A DNA stretch of 63,844 nt. It comes from CAZSAL01 sp964604825. Lineage in GTDB: Bacteria > Elusimicrobiota > Elusimicrobia > 2-01-FULL-59-12. Every line of letters begins with the position of its first letter. Within the stretch, counting starts at the first letter, position 1. Position numbers and translations under genes: made by a program. The notes beneath the pieces were generated by a model. The model was given only the letters and a program-made list of their open reading frames with translations, made no database searches and was not told where the DNA came from. Positions 1-9,349 of this stretch are shown here, piece by piece. Location: assembly GCA_964604825.1 (NCBI GenBank), contig CAZSAL010000011.1, positions 1 to 63,844 on the forward strand, read 5' to 3'.

Positions 1-75
1 TTTCCCTTAAATTATTACCAATGTGAACCCGTCCAAGACTCAGTGGCGGGCAAAACTTTCTAAGGGGATTTTCTC

Positions 76-3000
76 ATGACCATCAAAAAAATTCCGGGCG
101 TGCAGATTCTTTCAACCGTTTTATGCTTGTCGATGATATTGACAAGCCTGCCGTCTGCCGGCATGGCCAGCCCTGTATCGCCTACGCCGGGATCCCGGCT
201 GCAGATCCCCACGGAACTGGGTGTGGTAACGGATTCGTGGACATCCGGCCCCTCACAGGTCATTCTCATACAGGATCTTCACCTGCATTACCAGACGCAG
301 AAAAAAATCCTTGGGATTCTGGAATACCTTAATGGGAAAGGCCTCCTGAACAACCCGATCGCTTTTGAAGGCGCGAACGGCCCGTTTGATCTCACGTCCA
401 TCGCGTCCATTCCTGATTCGCCTGCCAAGGCAGCGGCGGTTGATTACTTCATGAAGAAGGGGGAAATGTCCGGTCACGAAGCCTATGCCGTACTCCATAA
501 GGAAGGGCTGAAGCTTTATGGCGTAGATGACGCCAAGGCTTACCAGTTGAACCGCGAACTCTATAAAGGAACCTTGGCGAACCGGAAAACCCTGCGCGAC
601 CAGTTAAGCGGAATCCAGGCGCAGGTCAACCGCCTGAAGAAAGAATATTATCCCCGTGCTCTCAAACGGCTGGACAAGGAAGAGACGTATGACGTGGCCT
701 CTTCCGAAGAGCTTTTGCGAAGAAAGCTGGCATTCGTTGAAGCAATGAGCAACGAGCAACGAGTAAATGGTAAATACCAGGCCGGTTCTGCAAACGCATC
801 GCTCATTGCTCGGAACTCATTGCTGACCAATCTTATCCAGATCGACCATTCCCTTACCTATTTAGAGAAGCTGCTGCATCAGGAAACGACTCTTGATGAA
901 GTCCGCTACGTAGCCCAAAGGCTGCCGCAGTTTGTGGAATTGACCGATAAACTCCTCAATATGTCATCGCGAGGAGGTTCCCAGACGGCCGGGGACCGAC
1001 GTGGCGATCTCAGTCGTGAAACTAAAACATCTGAGATTGCCGCGCTCCCTGCGGTCGCTCGCAATGACAACTTAGAGGAGACTCTCAAAGCCTCCATAGA
1101 TTTCTACGCCGTTGCCCTGATGCGCGACAAGCCTCTTGCAGAGAACACGCTTGCGCTGCTGCATAGTGCGGAATTCGGGATTCGGGGTTCGGAAGAAGGA
1201 AGACTTGTTAAAGGAGCTCCACCTTCCCCACTCCGCACTCCGAACTCCGCATTAAATTCACTCCCCACTCCGCACTCGATAGTTCTGGTTGCCGGTGGAT
1301 TCCATACCAAAGGCATGACCGCGGAATTCAAGAAAGCGGGAGTAAGCTACGTGGTAATTACTCCTTCTATAGAGGATGTGGACTCGAGCTACGCTGAGCT
1401 ATATGAAAAGCGCATAACCGGCATTGACATCACTCCTGCCGAAATAGCCCGTGATTTCGGGATGACAACCAATGAATTTGCCGCTCTGACTAAAAGGTCT
1501 CTTAATCCTGCGTCACAAACACTCGCGAGACCAATGCCGCCGGCAGTTGAAGNNNNNNNNNNTGAAGAATTTGTGCCTGGAGTCGTAGCTGCTGAAGGAG
1601 GCATCGAACGCGCAACGGCGCCCAAATTGACATTGAAGGATGGAAATCCCGGCCGGTCACTCCGGCTTAAAGGAAGTGCTGGTGTTGACTCTAGCAATAT
1701 GGCGGCGAATGTGGAGAGTGGCCGTCTTTACGCAGGTTTAAACGCCAACCAAGTGGAATGGTCTCTTAATTATTTTGATAATAACCTGTCATTCCAGACG
1801 CCGGATGGAAAGATTCACGAGCTAACCAGCGAAAATAAGCCTGTCGAATTAGACCTTGATCCTTCCATAATATACGCGCTTTACCGGGAGGGTTCTAAAG
1901 GCCCGGTCATTATTAAAGATGAAAGAGAGGTAGTTGAATTTATCAGGGTCAAATGGAGTTATGGGGACAGGCAATTTGGCTTTTCTTTTCAAGACAGAAA
2001 TGGAAACGAGATTGTTCCCGCAGACACGGATCAGGCGAGCCGACACGCTAATGATATTATCCGAAACTTGCGGGAAATTCTGAATGATCCGGATTTTAAT
2101 TGGATTCAGATCCCTGGTGATCTGACTTTTGAAATCCGGCTGCTTGGCCACGATTATGCGGCAGAACACGATCAGGGAACGATTATCCTTGACGTTAATG
2201 AAATATCTGCGGACAGCATTGTGCACGAACTGCACCACCTCAAACACCCGGACCTAGAAGATCATGTGGCAGAGGGTATCTATTTTCTGCACGAGGCCTG
2301 TGTTTATGGGGTCGAAGCAGCGTGCATAAACGCAAAATCTCTTGGACTTGATCAACTCGCAAAGGATCTCTGGGAATTATTTGCGCAGGACAATAACGCT
2401 GAGGCGATCCTGGATTTGGATGAAGACGAAATCGCCGCCGACAGCGGGGCAAGAAGGTTTTATGAATTATGGAAAACCGCGCTGGACGCTTTGCCGAACC
2501 GCACCATGCGCCGGGAAGAAGCCGATTTCAGAAATAACGGTGATACAACTAGAATTGCCCGCCAAACCAGCCCCCAGAGCAACAGTTCCCAGCCCCCCGT
2601 GAATCCCATTTCCGTAGCAGCGGCCAGTATAGGGAACGCCTTACGAGGGCTTTTCGGCCAGGGTTCCATCCAGCCGCAGGGCAGCGGAATGACAGTCGCG
2701 AAGTTGGACGAAACAAATCTAGTCGCGGAAATGGATGGGGATGAGATGTTTTTTGCCGGCGAACTTAATGATGATGTGCGTGCATTGCTGGGGGCGGCAA
2801 ATGACCTTCTAATGAGAGAGAGATTGCCAACCGCTAATATACACTTCATTGATCCAGGCGAGAAGGGTTATCATGCGTACCGTAAGGGAAATGCGATCGC
2901 TATGTCCCGTGGCGAAATCGAATTACTGGCTAAATACTATGCCTCCGACAACGCAGAAACAAGCGCCGCAGCCCTGAACCTGTTCCTGCTTCGCTATAAC

Positions 3001-6000
3001 CATGAAACGGAGCATACCGGGAAACCGGTAAAACCCTCTCTCGGTTTATTTGCTGTGCTAGGGGGCGTGGGATTAGTCTTGGGGCTCTGTGCCTTTTATT
3101 TCATCATCTCCCCCCTGGCGCCCAGCGGTTATTTTGGCCCTTTGAATCCGAAGGACACGATTCTCGATCTGGGTGCTCTGGCTATCGTAATAACCGGTGG
3201 GTTTTACGCATATAAAAATGGGATAGCCCTAAAAGCAGCCCTTGCGCAAGAAAAGGACCTGCGAGCGCGGGATGTTGCTTTTGCCGAAAGGACCCTTCTA
3301 GACGGAAATAAATTCAAAGCCAGCGTCGATAGCATATTGAGTCCGAATGGGGAAACCCCCGCTCCACTCCGTGCGCTCAAGGCCTATATGGACGAGTTGA
3401 AAGCTCTTTCTCAATTAAGCAGATCCCCAACAGCTTTCGACCTTGCTATCAGTGACTTGGTTGGCAGAGATATTAGGTTGGCATACAGAAAGGGCGTCCA
3501 AGCCCAGGGTGGCCCGGATGCGAACCAGGGAACAGTTACGCTGCAAGAAATCCATGGCAGTATTAACTCTCCCCGGGGACTAGGAGATCTTCTTGTCTGC
3601 AAACTAACTATGTCTGATGAGAATTTGGCGGCTATGAACCATGTTTTCGGGACAAAAGTATATTTTGAGTATGAGCTGGTAGGAACAAAAAAGGGTCACA
3701 GTATCCTTGTCGGCCACAGCGCATTAGGCCACTCTTTCTACATCCCTTTGAATGAAACGGCGAGTAGAATAGCTGCCAAGTACGCTACCTTGCAGGTAGT
3801 CGCATCGGGAAAACCTTTAAATTTGAGTTTAATTTGGCCAACAGAAATTAGTTCTTTGTATATTCCTGGGGGTAGTGATGAGAAGTTGGACTTTGTAATC
3901 GAACTCAGGAACCCCGTTGTCGTTGCGGCGCCGAGCGGCCCGGCTGCGGAAGCCCGGTCCGGCGGGCCTTTGCCTGTTTATAGTACTGATATGGTTACGC
4001 CTACCAGGTATGTTCTCGAAAATGGCAAGGTGGTATTTGATCCAGCTATTGCGAGCCCTTTTCCGAAAGGTCAGTATGCGTTTGAATTCCCTGAGATTGT
4101 ACAAGGAGACCAAGGCAAACATCTTTTTAAATATGTCATCCCCAAAGGTTTTTTTGATCCGTTTTCTGATGGCCAAAGTCCCTGGGACGTGACAGCGCAA
4201 TTTCTTTTAGAAAGTGAATTCGTCAGAATGACTGAGTCTGAAAAAGAAGATTTCAAAGGCGTCATGTTTGTTGTCTGTCCTGGAGGCATAGCTGTTACAG
4301 ATGAGGCCGGCAGGAAATATGTAACTCCCGCCTACAGCGCTGTAGCGGAAATCGACGGCAAAGCTACAAAAGTTATTTATGCGGCCCCGGAATATTTTTA
4401 TAACTTTCAAACTCTGCGGGAGACGGTGCGGCATGAGCAGGGACATTTCCGCTCTCCCGAGGGAGCGACACACTCGGCCATTACGAGCGATGCTATTGTC
4501 GCGGCGGTTCAGGAAGCATTGAATCCGTCCGGCTCCCGGTCATTGGCATGCCGTGCTTCTTTGAAATTGAGAAGAATCGCTAGTGCATTTGGTATCGGTA
4601 AGTGGACAGGGAATCCCATGAGCCAAATGTTGGAAAATCTGGCGAATGCCGTTATCGCGCTGGATACGGATGAGGTCAATGCGGACGGACCAACCATTCT
4701 AGGACTTATTGAAAAGACAGTTACGACATGGGTAGAAACACAAGTCCCCTCCGCCCTCGATCACGCCCTGCCTGTAGTTGCGGAAGGCGGCCGTCCGGAA
4801 TCTGCAGTTTCTGCAGAAGAAGAGGAGCGCATGTTTGCCGCGCTCATGGCTGGAGTGAGTCTCCAGATGTCGGGAGAAGTGGACAACGGAAACATGACTG
4901 CGGAGGACGCTTTGGCGGTTCAGGGTGTAGTCCAGCGCAATTTTATGTCGTGGTATACCGATCCCTTTATTGACCAATACACGCGGGAAGGCATGCACGC
5001 CGCTGTGGAACAGGGACGGTTTAAGGATATCATCACCTCGTATCGTGAGAGGGTTAAATTCGGCACCGCCGGTGTTCGTCAGGTCATGGCCCTTGTCCTC
5101 GATGAATTGAAAACGTTTGCGGCAAAAGCGTTCCGGGCGCCGATACTTAAGGGGCCGGGGACGATCAATAATCTCACGCTAGCGATGGTCACGCTCGGTG
5201 TGGCGCGCTACTACAAGGCGCAGGCTGAGGCCCGGGGAGAACAGCCGACTGTTGCGCTCGCTTATGACAGCCGCGTCCAGGGGAAGAACCTCACGGACTT
5301 GGTGGCATCGATTTATCTGGATAATGGGTTTAAGGTTTACATGTTCGACAAAACCGCGCCCATGCCGCAGATGTCTTTTGCCTGCGCGCACCTGCATCTG
5401 GATATCGGCAATCTCGTCAGCGCTTCGCACAACGCGGCTCTTTACAACGGCTATAAAGTAACGAATTCCAGTGGAGCGCAGCTGGATCCGCGTTCGCGCG
5501 AATACGTCCTTCAATATATTAACGGTGATGCGGAAGCCGGAATCCCGGCTGTCACAACCAGAGACGTGAATAAATATATCGATCAGTCCGTTTCTCTGGA
5601 GCCGGGCGAAAGCATGTTAAGAAAGTTCGACTACGCGCATCCGGATAATCTTATTTATCTGAGCGATCATGACGGAGTCGATGCGGAAGGCTTCACGTAT
5701 GTCAATTTCATGCAGCAGCACCTTGATCAGATCGGTTCGCAGTTCCAGGAACCGCTGTCGGTTGTCCAGCAGGCTGTTTCCAAATTGAAAGTGGGTTATT
5801 CCGCATTTTATGGCGCCGGAGCAACGGTGTTCCCTCGGGTGATGGCCTATATGGGACTGGCGCCGGAAAACCTGCGTACGGTGCAGGGATATAACCAGCA
5901 GAACGGTATCTTCCCGCGCTTTACGGAACGTTCCAAGCCCATGATTCCGGATCCGGGAAATCCAGCGAGCTGGGGCATTGTGGTTGAGGATATGATCAAT

Positions 6001-7719
6001 GAGGCGGGCGGAGATGTGGTGAAAGCTCTGGGGGGACTGGATCTCCTGGAAGGTACGGATCCGGACGCTGACCGCGCCGGTATCGCTATCCCGATACCGG
6101 CAGAAGCCCTGCCGGAAGACGCAAAAGATCAGAAATCACAGCAGATCTTCTATGTCGTGCCGCCGGAATACCGTGCACAGGTGGGTTATGCGGCGCTGAA
6201 ACTGATTACCGCCAATGACTCCTGGACTCTTCTTGGCAAATTCATTATCGATCGGATGTGGGAGCAGGGCAAACTGAAGACTATCGACGATAAGGTTGTC
6301 TATAACATCGTAAAAACCCATGTAACGACAGATGCTCTCAAGAAACTGGCCGATTACGCGATGAACCGGTATAACGTAAAAATCGTTATTCGCGAACCCT
6401 ATGTGGGTTTCACGCTCGTTGCTGAAGAAGTTGAGGCGGGTTGGCGCGAGGAAGAAATCAATCTGATATCCGCCGAGGAGAGTAATGGCTTCAGCCGCGG
6501 CGGCGCCAGGCCGCAGGGTGATTCACGTCTTGGAAAAGGCGGGCATACCATGGAAAAAGACGGGTTGCTCGCCGCCGCTCTGGTAACGGAAGTCGCAGCC
6601 TATGCCAAGGACCATGGGAAATCGCTCTACCAGTTCATGAAAGAAGAACTGTACACGAACCCTGACATCGGATATTTTTCCACATCCAATCTCCCTCTCG
6701 AATTCGAAAACTCGTTGGAAGGAAATACCAAAAAAGTCAAGACGATCCAGAATGTGCTGGAGCTGGCACGCAAGGTCGCGCGGGGCGAGGAGATCATCAT
6801 CGACGGACGCCGGGTCACCCGTGTCACCACGTTTGTCCCGAAGGTAGCCAAATACGCCAACCCGGCACAGTTCCCGGCGGAAAAGTATGCGGACCTTTAT
6901 TCGACGCTTTTCGAAGAGGACCTGCGCGTCAATCCGGCGCTTCTGAACGGTAACTTTTTCCCTGAAGAAGGCGTGCGATTCTACTTCGATGATGAAGGGG
7001 TCAATCATCTGACCATACGGCCTTCGGGAACGGAGAATAAGCTGCGCTTTTATGTGCAGTGGAAAGCGGAGCCTCTGTCCGAAGATGATACTTATCTTCA
7101 GAAGGTGCTAAACGCAGATCGCACAACCAATGATGTTGCCTTGGCCGCTCAAAAAATGGTCAATGTGGATGATGTCGGGACTCTGTCCGATATGCCGCCT
7201 GCGCCGCCTTCTGCGCCCGGCGAACAGGGTGGTTCAACATCAGGCTCCAGAATTCCTCATTTTCGGCCTGCCATGAAGTTTAATCCAGGCGGATGGTTTG
7301 GCGGACGCGGTACCTTGGCGACAGGTGAGGTGCTTGGCCTTTTGTCTTGGGTTGTTGCTGCTCACCCGGATCCTTTGCACCCGGCGGCTCAGGCTGTGCA
7401 GAGTGCGTCCGCAATATCATACTGGCCGGTTGCAGTCGGGGCCCTGATAATATTGGTCGGTATCCCCCTGGCCATTCAAGGGGTCGGCGCAATAAAACTG
7501 GCTTGTGACGCAAGGAGAGCGCAGCGCACCGCGGATGCACAATTCGCTTCCTCGGCCGCAGGTATGCAAATGCCCGCTGAAACTATGGCTCTTCCCAGAG
7601 CTTCCAATATCGTCATGAGGCTTCTCGGCAGCGTTTATGGTATAGGAAAAACTGCAGAGGCCGAAGCCGCCCGCAGACGCTTCCAGGTCGCAAGAGAGGC
7701 AGTCAACCTGGCCGCATAA
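76..7719 (+). CDS. Giant exported protein: ChaN/Tiki-like domain, zincin-like motifs and a full phosphohexomutase
   Basis: 2547 aa; ATG with an AAGGGG ribosome site 8 nt upstream. Residues 1-32 read as a Sec signal peptide. Residues about 48-460 form a domain shared with the proteins at 9350 and 54548, marked by QDLH (H69) and GGFHT (H410); the fold resembles ChaN/Tiki-type hydrolases, which is tentative. HExxH-like motifs occur at H717-H721 (HELHH) and H1453-H1457 (HEQGH). Two hydrophobic stretches lie near residues 989-1052. Residues about 1650-2345 are a complete alpha-D-phosphohexomutase: catalytic SASHN (Ser1784), metal loop DPDADR (1995-2000), sugar loop EESNG (2134-2138) and phosphate loop RPSGTE (2315-2320). 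A transmembrane helix sits near 2444-2470 and the chain ends AREAVNLAA. A phosphohexomutase in an apparently exported protein is odd, since the substrate is normally cytosolic. The 10-N gap at 1553 lies inside; the frame across it is assumed. Confidence 0.85.
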   Translation: MTIKKIPGVQILSTVLCLSMILTSLPSAGMASPVSPTPGSRLQIPTELGVVTDSWTSGPSQVILIQDLHLHYQTQKKILGILEYLNGKGLLNNPIAFEGANGPFDLTSIASIPDSPAKAAAVDYFMKKGEMSGHEAYAVLHKEGLKLYGVDDAKAYQLNRELYKGTLANRKTLRDQLSGIQAQVNRLKKEYYPRALKRLDKEETYDVASSEELLRRKLAFVEAMSNEQRVNGKYQAGSANASLIARNSLLTNLIQIDHSLTYLEKLLHQETTLDEVRYVAQRLPQFVELTDKLLNMSSRGGSQTAGDRRGDLSRETKTSEIAALPAVARNDNLEETLKASIDFYAVALMRDKPLAENTLALLHSAEFGIRGSEEGRLVKGAPPSPLRTPNSALNSLPTPHSIVLVAGGFHTKGMTAEFKKAGVSYVVITPSIEDVDSSYAELYEKRITGIDITPAEIARDFGMTTNEFAALTKRSLNPASQTLARPMPPAVEXXXXEEFVPGVVAAEGGIERATAPKLTLKDGNPGRSLRLKGSAGVDSSNMAANVESGRLYAGLNANQVEWSLNYFDNNLSFQTPDGKIHELTSENKPVELDLDPSIIYALYREGSKGPVIIKDEREVVEFIRVKWSYGDRQFGFSFQDRNGNEIVPADTDQASRHANDIIRNLREILNDPDFNWIQIPGDLTFEIRLLGHDYAAEHDQGTIILDVNEISADSIVHELHHLKHPDLEDHVAEGIYFLHEACVYGVEAACINAKSLGLDQLAKDLWELFAQDNNAEAILDLDEDEIAADSGARRFYELWKTALDALPNRTMRREEADFRNNGDTTRIARQTSPQSNSSQPPVNPISVAAASIGNALRGLFGQGSIQPQGSGMTVAKLDETNLVAEMDGDEMFFAGELNDDVRALLGAANDLLMRERLPTANIHFIDPGEKGYHAYRKGNAIAMSRGEIELLAKYYASDNAETSAAALNLFLLRYNHETEHTGKPVKPSLGLFAVLGGVGLVLGLCAFYFIISPLAPSGYFGPLNPKDTILDLGALAIVITGGFYAYKNGIALKAALAQEKDLRARDVAFAERTLLDGNKFKASVDSILSPNGETPAPLRALKAYMDELKALSQLSRSPTAFDLAISDLVGRDIRLAYRKGVQAQGGPDANQGTVTLQEIHGSINSPRGLGDLLVCKLTMSDENLAAMNHVFGTKVYFEYELVGTKKGHSILVGHSALGHSFYIPLNETASRIAAKYATLQVVASGKPLNLSLIWPTEISSLYIPGGSDEKLDFVIELRNPVVVAAPSGPAAEARSGGPLPVYSTDMVTPTRYVLENGKVVFDPAIASPFPKGQYAFEFPEIVQGDQGKHLFKYVIPKGFFDPFSDGQSPWDVTAQFLLESEFVRMTESEKEDFKGVMFVVCPGGIAVTDEAGRKYVTPAYSAVAEIDGKATKVIYAAPEYFYNFQTLRETVRHEQGHFRSPEGATHSAITSDAIVAAVQEALNPSGSRSLACRASLKLRRIASAFGIGKWTGNPMSQMLENLANAVIALDTDEVNADGPTILGLIEKTVTTWVETQVPSALDHALPVVAEGGRPESAVSAEEEERMFAALMAGVSLQMSGEVDNGNMTAEDALAVQGVVQRNFMSWYTDPFIDQYTREGMHAAVEQGRFKDIITSYRERVKFGTAGVRQVMALVLDELKTFAAKAFRAPILKGPGTINNLTLAMVTLGVARYYKAQAEARGEQPTVALAYDSRVQGKNLTDLVASIYLDNGFKVYMFDKTAPMPQMSFACAHLHLDIGNLVSASHNAALYNGYKVTNSSGAQLDPRSREYVLQYINGDAEAGIPAVTTRDVNKYIDQSVSLEPGESMLRKFDYAHPDNLIYLSDHDGVDAEGFTYVNFMQQHLDQIGSQFQEPLSVVQQAVSKLKVGYSAFYGAGATVFPRVMAYMGLAPENLRTVQGYNQQNGIFPRFTERSKPMIPDPGNPASWGIVVEDMINEAGGDVVKALGGLDLLEGTDPDADRAGIAIPIPAEALPEDAKDQKSQQIFYVVPPEYRAQVGYAALKLITANDSWTLLGKFIIDRMWEQGKLKTIDDKVVYNIVKTHVTTDALKKLADYAMNRYNVKIVIREPYVGFTLVAEEVEAGWREEEINLISAEESNGFSRGGARPQGDSRLGKGGHTMEKDGLLAAALVTEVAAYAKDHGKSLYQFMKEELYTNPDIGYFSTSNLPLEFENSLEGNTKKVKTIQNVLELARKVARGEEIIIDGRRVTRVTTFVPKVAKYANPAQFPAEKYADLYSTLFEEDLRVNPALLNGNFFPEEGVRFYFDDEGVNHLTIRPSGTENKLRFYVQWKAEPLSEDDTYLQKVLNADRTTNDVALAAQKMVNVDDVGTLSDMPPAPPSAPGEQGGSTSGSRIPHFRPAMKFNPGGWFGGRGTLATGEVLGLLSWVVAAHPDPLHPAAQAVQSASAISYWPVAVGALIILVGIPLAIQGVGAIKLACDARRAQRTADAQFASSAAGMQMPAETMALPRASNIVMRLLGSVYGIGKTAEAEAARRRFQVAREAVNLAA
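741..824. repeat. Inverted repeat inside the ChaN/Tiki-like domain of the first giant gene
   Basis: Arms at 741-763 and 802-824 are complementary at about 19 of 23 positions and are built from AGCAATGAG/ACGAGCAA-type short periods. It is translated in frame as a polar insert, so it looks like a palindromic repeat that landed in the gene without breaking it. Confidence 0.6.
1158..1280. repeat. Short-period repeat insert (CGGAATTC / ACTCCGC type) within coding sequence
   Basis: The left part repeats CGGAATTCGGG-like units and the right part repeats the complementary CACTCCGCACTCCGAACTCCGC-like units, giving an imperfect inverted repeat. It is read in frame as a low-complexity Pro/Ser/Asn segment just before the conserved GGFHT strand, where the paralogue at 54548 has only a short loop. 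Confidence 0.6.
1553..1562. other. Assembly gap (10 N)
   Basis: Ten N inside the first giant gene. The flanks end and begin with TGAAG; removing one copy plus the N would delete 15 nt and keep the frame, so the ORF is probably truly continuous. Confidence 0.9.
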
Positions 7720-7739
7720 TTACGCAAGACTCCAATCTG

Positions 7740-7779
7740 AAGAGGCCTGTCCTTTATCTGAAGGGCAGGCCTCTTTGTA
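7740..7779 (+). terminator. Rho-independent terminator after the first giant gene
   Basis: A stem of about 13 bp (AGAGGCCTGTCCT against AGGGCAGGCCTCT, one G-T pair) with a short loop is followed by a T-rich tract. It begins 21 nt after the stop codon. Confidence 0.85.
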
Positions 7780-7791
7780 TATCCAGCCGTG

Positions 7792-7816
7792 ATTTCAATG
7801 CATTTTGTCCTTGCAT
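7792..7816 (+). repeat. 25-bp direct repeat, left copy
   Basis: Identical to 9057-9081. The two copies bracket the DUF4143 ATPase gene. The unit contains ATGCA...TGCAT, an imperfect palindrome. A 12-nt core, TTTTGTCCTTGC, recurs at 54396-54407. Confidence 0.8.
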
Positions 7817-7853
7817 GTAGGTCCCTGGAGTCCTTTCTTAATGAAAATCATTA

Positions 7854-7882
7854 TTGACAAATAGTTGCACTAGATGTAATAT
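7854..7882 (+). promoter_or_regulatory. Sigma70-type promoter giving a leaderless transcript
   Basis: TTGACA (7854-7859), 17-nt spacer, TAATAT (7877-7882). The ATG at 7889 begins exactly seven nt after the -10, at the expected transcription start, so the mRNA is probably leaderless; no Shine-Dalgarno site is possible. Confidence 0.8.
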
Positions 7883-7888
7883 AGACCT

Positions 7889-9016
7889 ATGTTTAAGCGA
7901 GAATTCTGGGAAAAACGCATTCAGGATGCATGGAAAAAGGCTCCTATTATTTGGTTGACGGGTGTTCGGCGTGTTGGAAAAACTACCCTTTGCCAAAGTT
8001 TTCCGCAGGCGCGGTTCTTAAACTGCGATCTTCATCAGACTGTCAGTCTTCTGGAGGATCCCGCCTCTTTTTTTCGATCGGTCAGCGAACCGATTGTTAT
8101 ATTTGATGAAATCCACCAATTGGAAGATCCCAGCCGGCTGCTGAAAATAGGGGCTGATGAATTTCCTGAAATTAAGATCCTTGCTACCGGTTCTTCGACT
8201 CTCGCGGCAACGCAAAAGTTTAAAGACAGCCTCACAGGCCGCAAACGTACAGTGGAACTTTGCCCGGTGCTTTTTCGGGAGCTTTCCAATTTCGGAGTAA
8301 ACGATCTGCGGCAGCGCCTATTTCGCGGAGGATTACCGCAGGCTCTCCTTTCTCCGGTTATCGACCCTGGGTTCTACGGCGAATGGCTGGACTCCTATTT
8401 TGCGCGCGATGTGCAGGAACTGTTCCATGTGGAGAAGCGGTCCGGCTTCCTGAAACTTCTGGAACTTATCCTGCGGCAAAGCGGAGGACTGCTGGAAGCG
8501 ACTCATCTCGCGCGAGCGAGCGGGCTTAGCAGGCCGACGGTTCTGAACTATTTGCAGGTTTTTGAACTAACGCACAGCATCCGCCTGCTGCGGCCATTCT
8601 TCGGAGGCGGCAAACAGGAGATTATCCATCAGCCGAAAGTCTACGGGTTTGATACAGGATTCGTCCGTTACGTGAAAGGATGGGGAGAACTCAGGGAGGA
8701 AGACTGCGGCCTTCTATGGGAACACCTGGTCCTGGACGAACTGCTTTCTTCGCCAGAGTCACCGCGAGTGCAGTATTGGCGCGATAAGAGAAAACGGGAA
8801 ATCGACTTTGTCATACCAAGGGGGAACTCTGAAGTAGACGCTATCGAAGTGAAGTGGAATCCTTCATCATGGGAACCTGCCGCCCTCCAAGCTTTCCGCG
8901 AGCTGTATCCTAAGGGAAAGAATATCCTGGTTTCTCCGCAAATCACACAGATGTATTTTAAGCGTGTTGATAATCTTGAAATGCAGTATGCGCCGCTGAG
9001 CCAAATCACCGGATAA
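7889..9016 (+). CDS. AAA ATPase with DUF4143 domain
   Basis: 375 aa, usual length for the AAA_14/DUF4143 family. Walker A is GVRRVGKTT (Gly25-Thr33, Lys31) and Walker B is IVIFDEIH (Asp73, Glu74). The C-terminal half carries a DUF4143-type region with a restriction-nuclease-like DFV...VEVK pattern near the end (DFVIP then IEVKW). The family is widespread and mobile and often looks selfish or defence-related; its exact role is unknown. The gene has its own strong promoter and is framed by a 25-bp direct repeat, unlike the giant genes on both sides. A broken relative lies at 50336-50600. Confidence 0.88.
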   Translation: MFKREFWEKRIQDAWKKAPIIWLTGVRRVGKTTLCQSFPQARFLNCDLHQTVSLLEDPASFFRSVSEPIVIFDEIHQLEDPSRLLKIGADEFPEIKILATGSSTLAATQKFKDSLTGRKRTVELCPVLFRELSNFGVNDLRQRLFRGGLPQALLSPVIDPGFYGEWLDSYFARDVQELFHVEKRSGFLKLLELILRQSGGLLEATHLARASGLSRPTVLNYLQVFELTHSIRLLRPFFGGGKQEIIHQPKVYGFDTGFVRYVKGWGELREEDCGLLWEHLVLDELLSSPESPRVQYWRDKRKREIDFVIPRGNSEVDAIEVKWNPSSWEPAALQAFRELYPKGKNILVSPQITQMYFKRVDNLEMQYAPLSQITG

Positions 9017-9056
9017 ATTCAGTTTCGAGAGCTGTCATCCCAACAAACCTTCCGTA

Positions 9057-9081
9057 ATTTCAATGCATTTTGTCCTTGCAT
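9057..9081 (+). repeat. 25-bp direct repeat, right copy
   Basis: Exact match to 7792-7816; lies 41 nt beyond the ATPase stop codon. Confidence 0.8.
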
Positions 9082-9244
9082 AACAGCGCTGTTCGATCAA
9101 AACTAACCTGGGAAACAACCTGTTTCATGCAACATGTCTGTAACATTCTTGAGATATACATAATTAGAAGGCCCGCCATAGGGTCGTCTGCGGGCGCCTG
9201 CAACAGCAGCGGCGGGTGGGGAGGGGATCCCCCAAAAATCAAGT

Positions 9245-9324
9245 CCCAGAAAAACCATGGGCCGTTTGGTACTGCATTTTTAGCCGATAGGCACATTGTT
9301 TAACCGATTTAGAGAAGCTAAATT
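9245..9324 (+). promoter_or_regulatory. Giant-gene upstream module, copy A
   Basis: CCCA (9245) with TGGG (9258-9261), 17 nt, TTTAGCC (9279-9285), 10 nt, TTGTTT (9296-9301), 17 nt ending AGC, TAAATT (9319-9324). Predicted start near 9331, leaving a leader of about 19 nt before the ATG at 9350. Confidence 0.75.
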
Positions 9325-9349
9325 GATAGTGGGTAAAAGTCCAATTTCT

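Larger units (their letters stand above)
9017..9349. other. Intergenic region between ATPase and giant gene
   Basis: Holds the right copy of the 25-bp direct repeat (9057-9081), a GC hairpin around 9171-9206 (GCCCGC...GCGGGC) that could end the ATPase transcript, and the shared upstream module at 9245-9324. I see no gene. Confidence 0.7.

Noticed and set aside
6523..7008. Long antisense ORFs over the giant genes
   Set aside because: They mirror conserved coding on the plus strand and show no protein-like motifs or ribosome sites.
9279..9301. Flagellar sigma28 promoter (GCCGATA in two copies)
   Set aside because: GCCGATA is present in only two of eight copies and the TAAA element at proper spacing is missing.
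9296..9349. Upstream TTG start for the giant gene
   Set aside because: This TTG is the -35 of the shared upstream module and lies before the predicted transcription start; the ATG at 9350 directly precedes a signal peptide.
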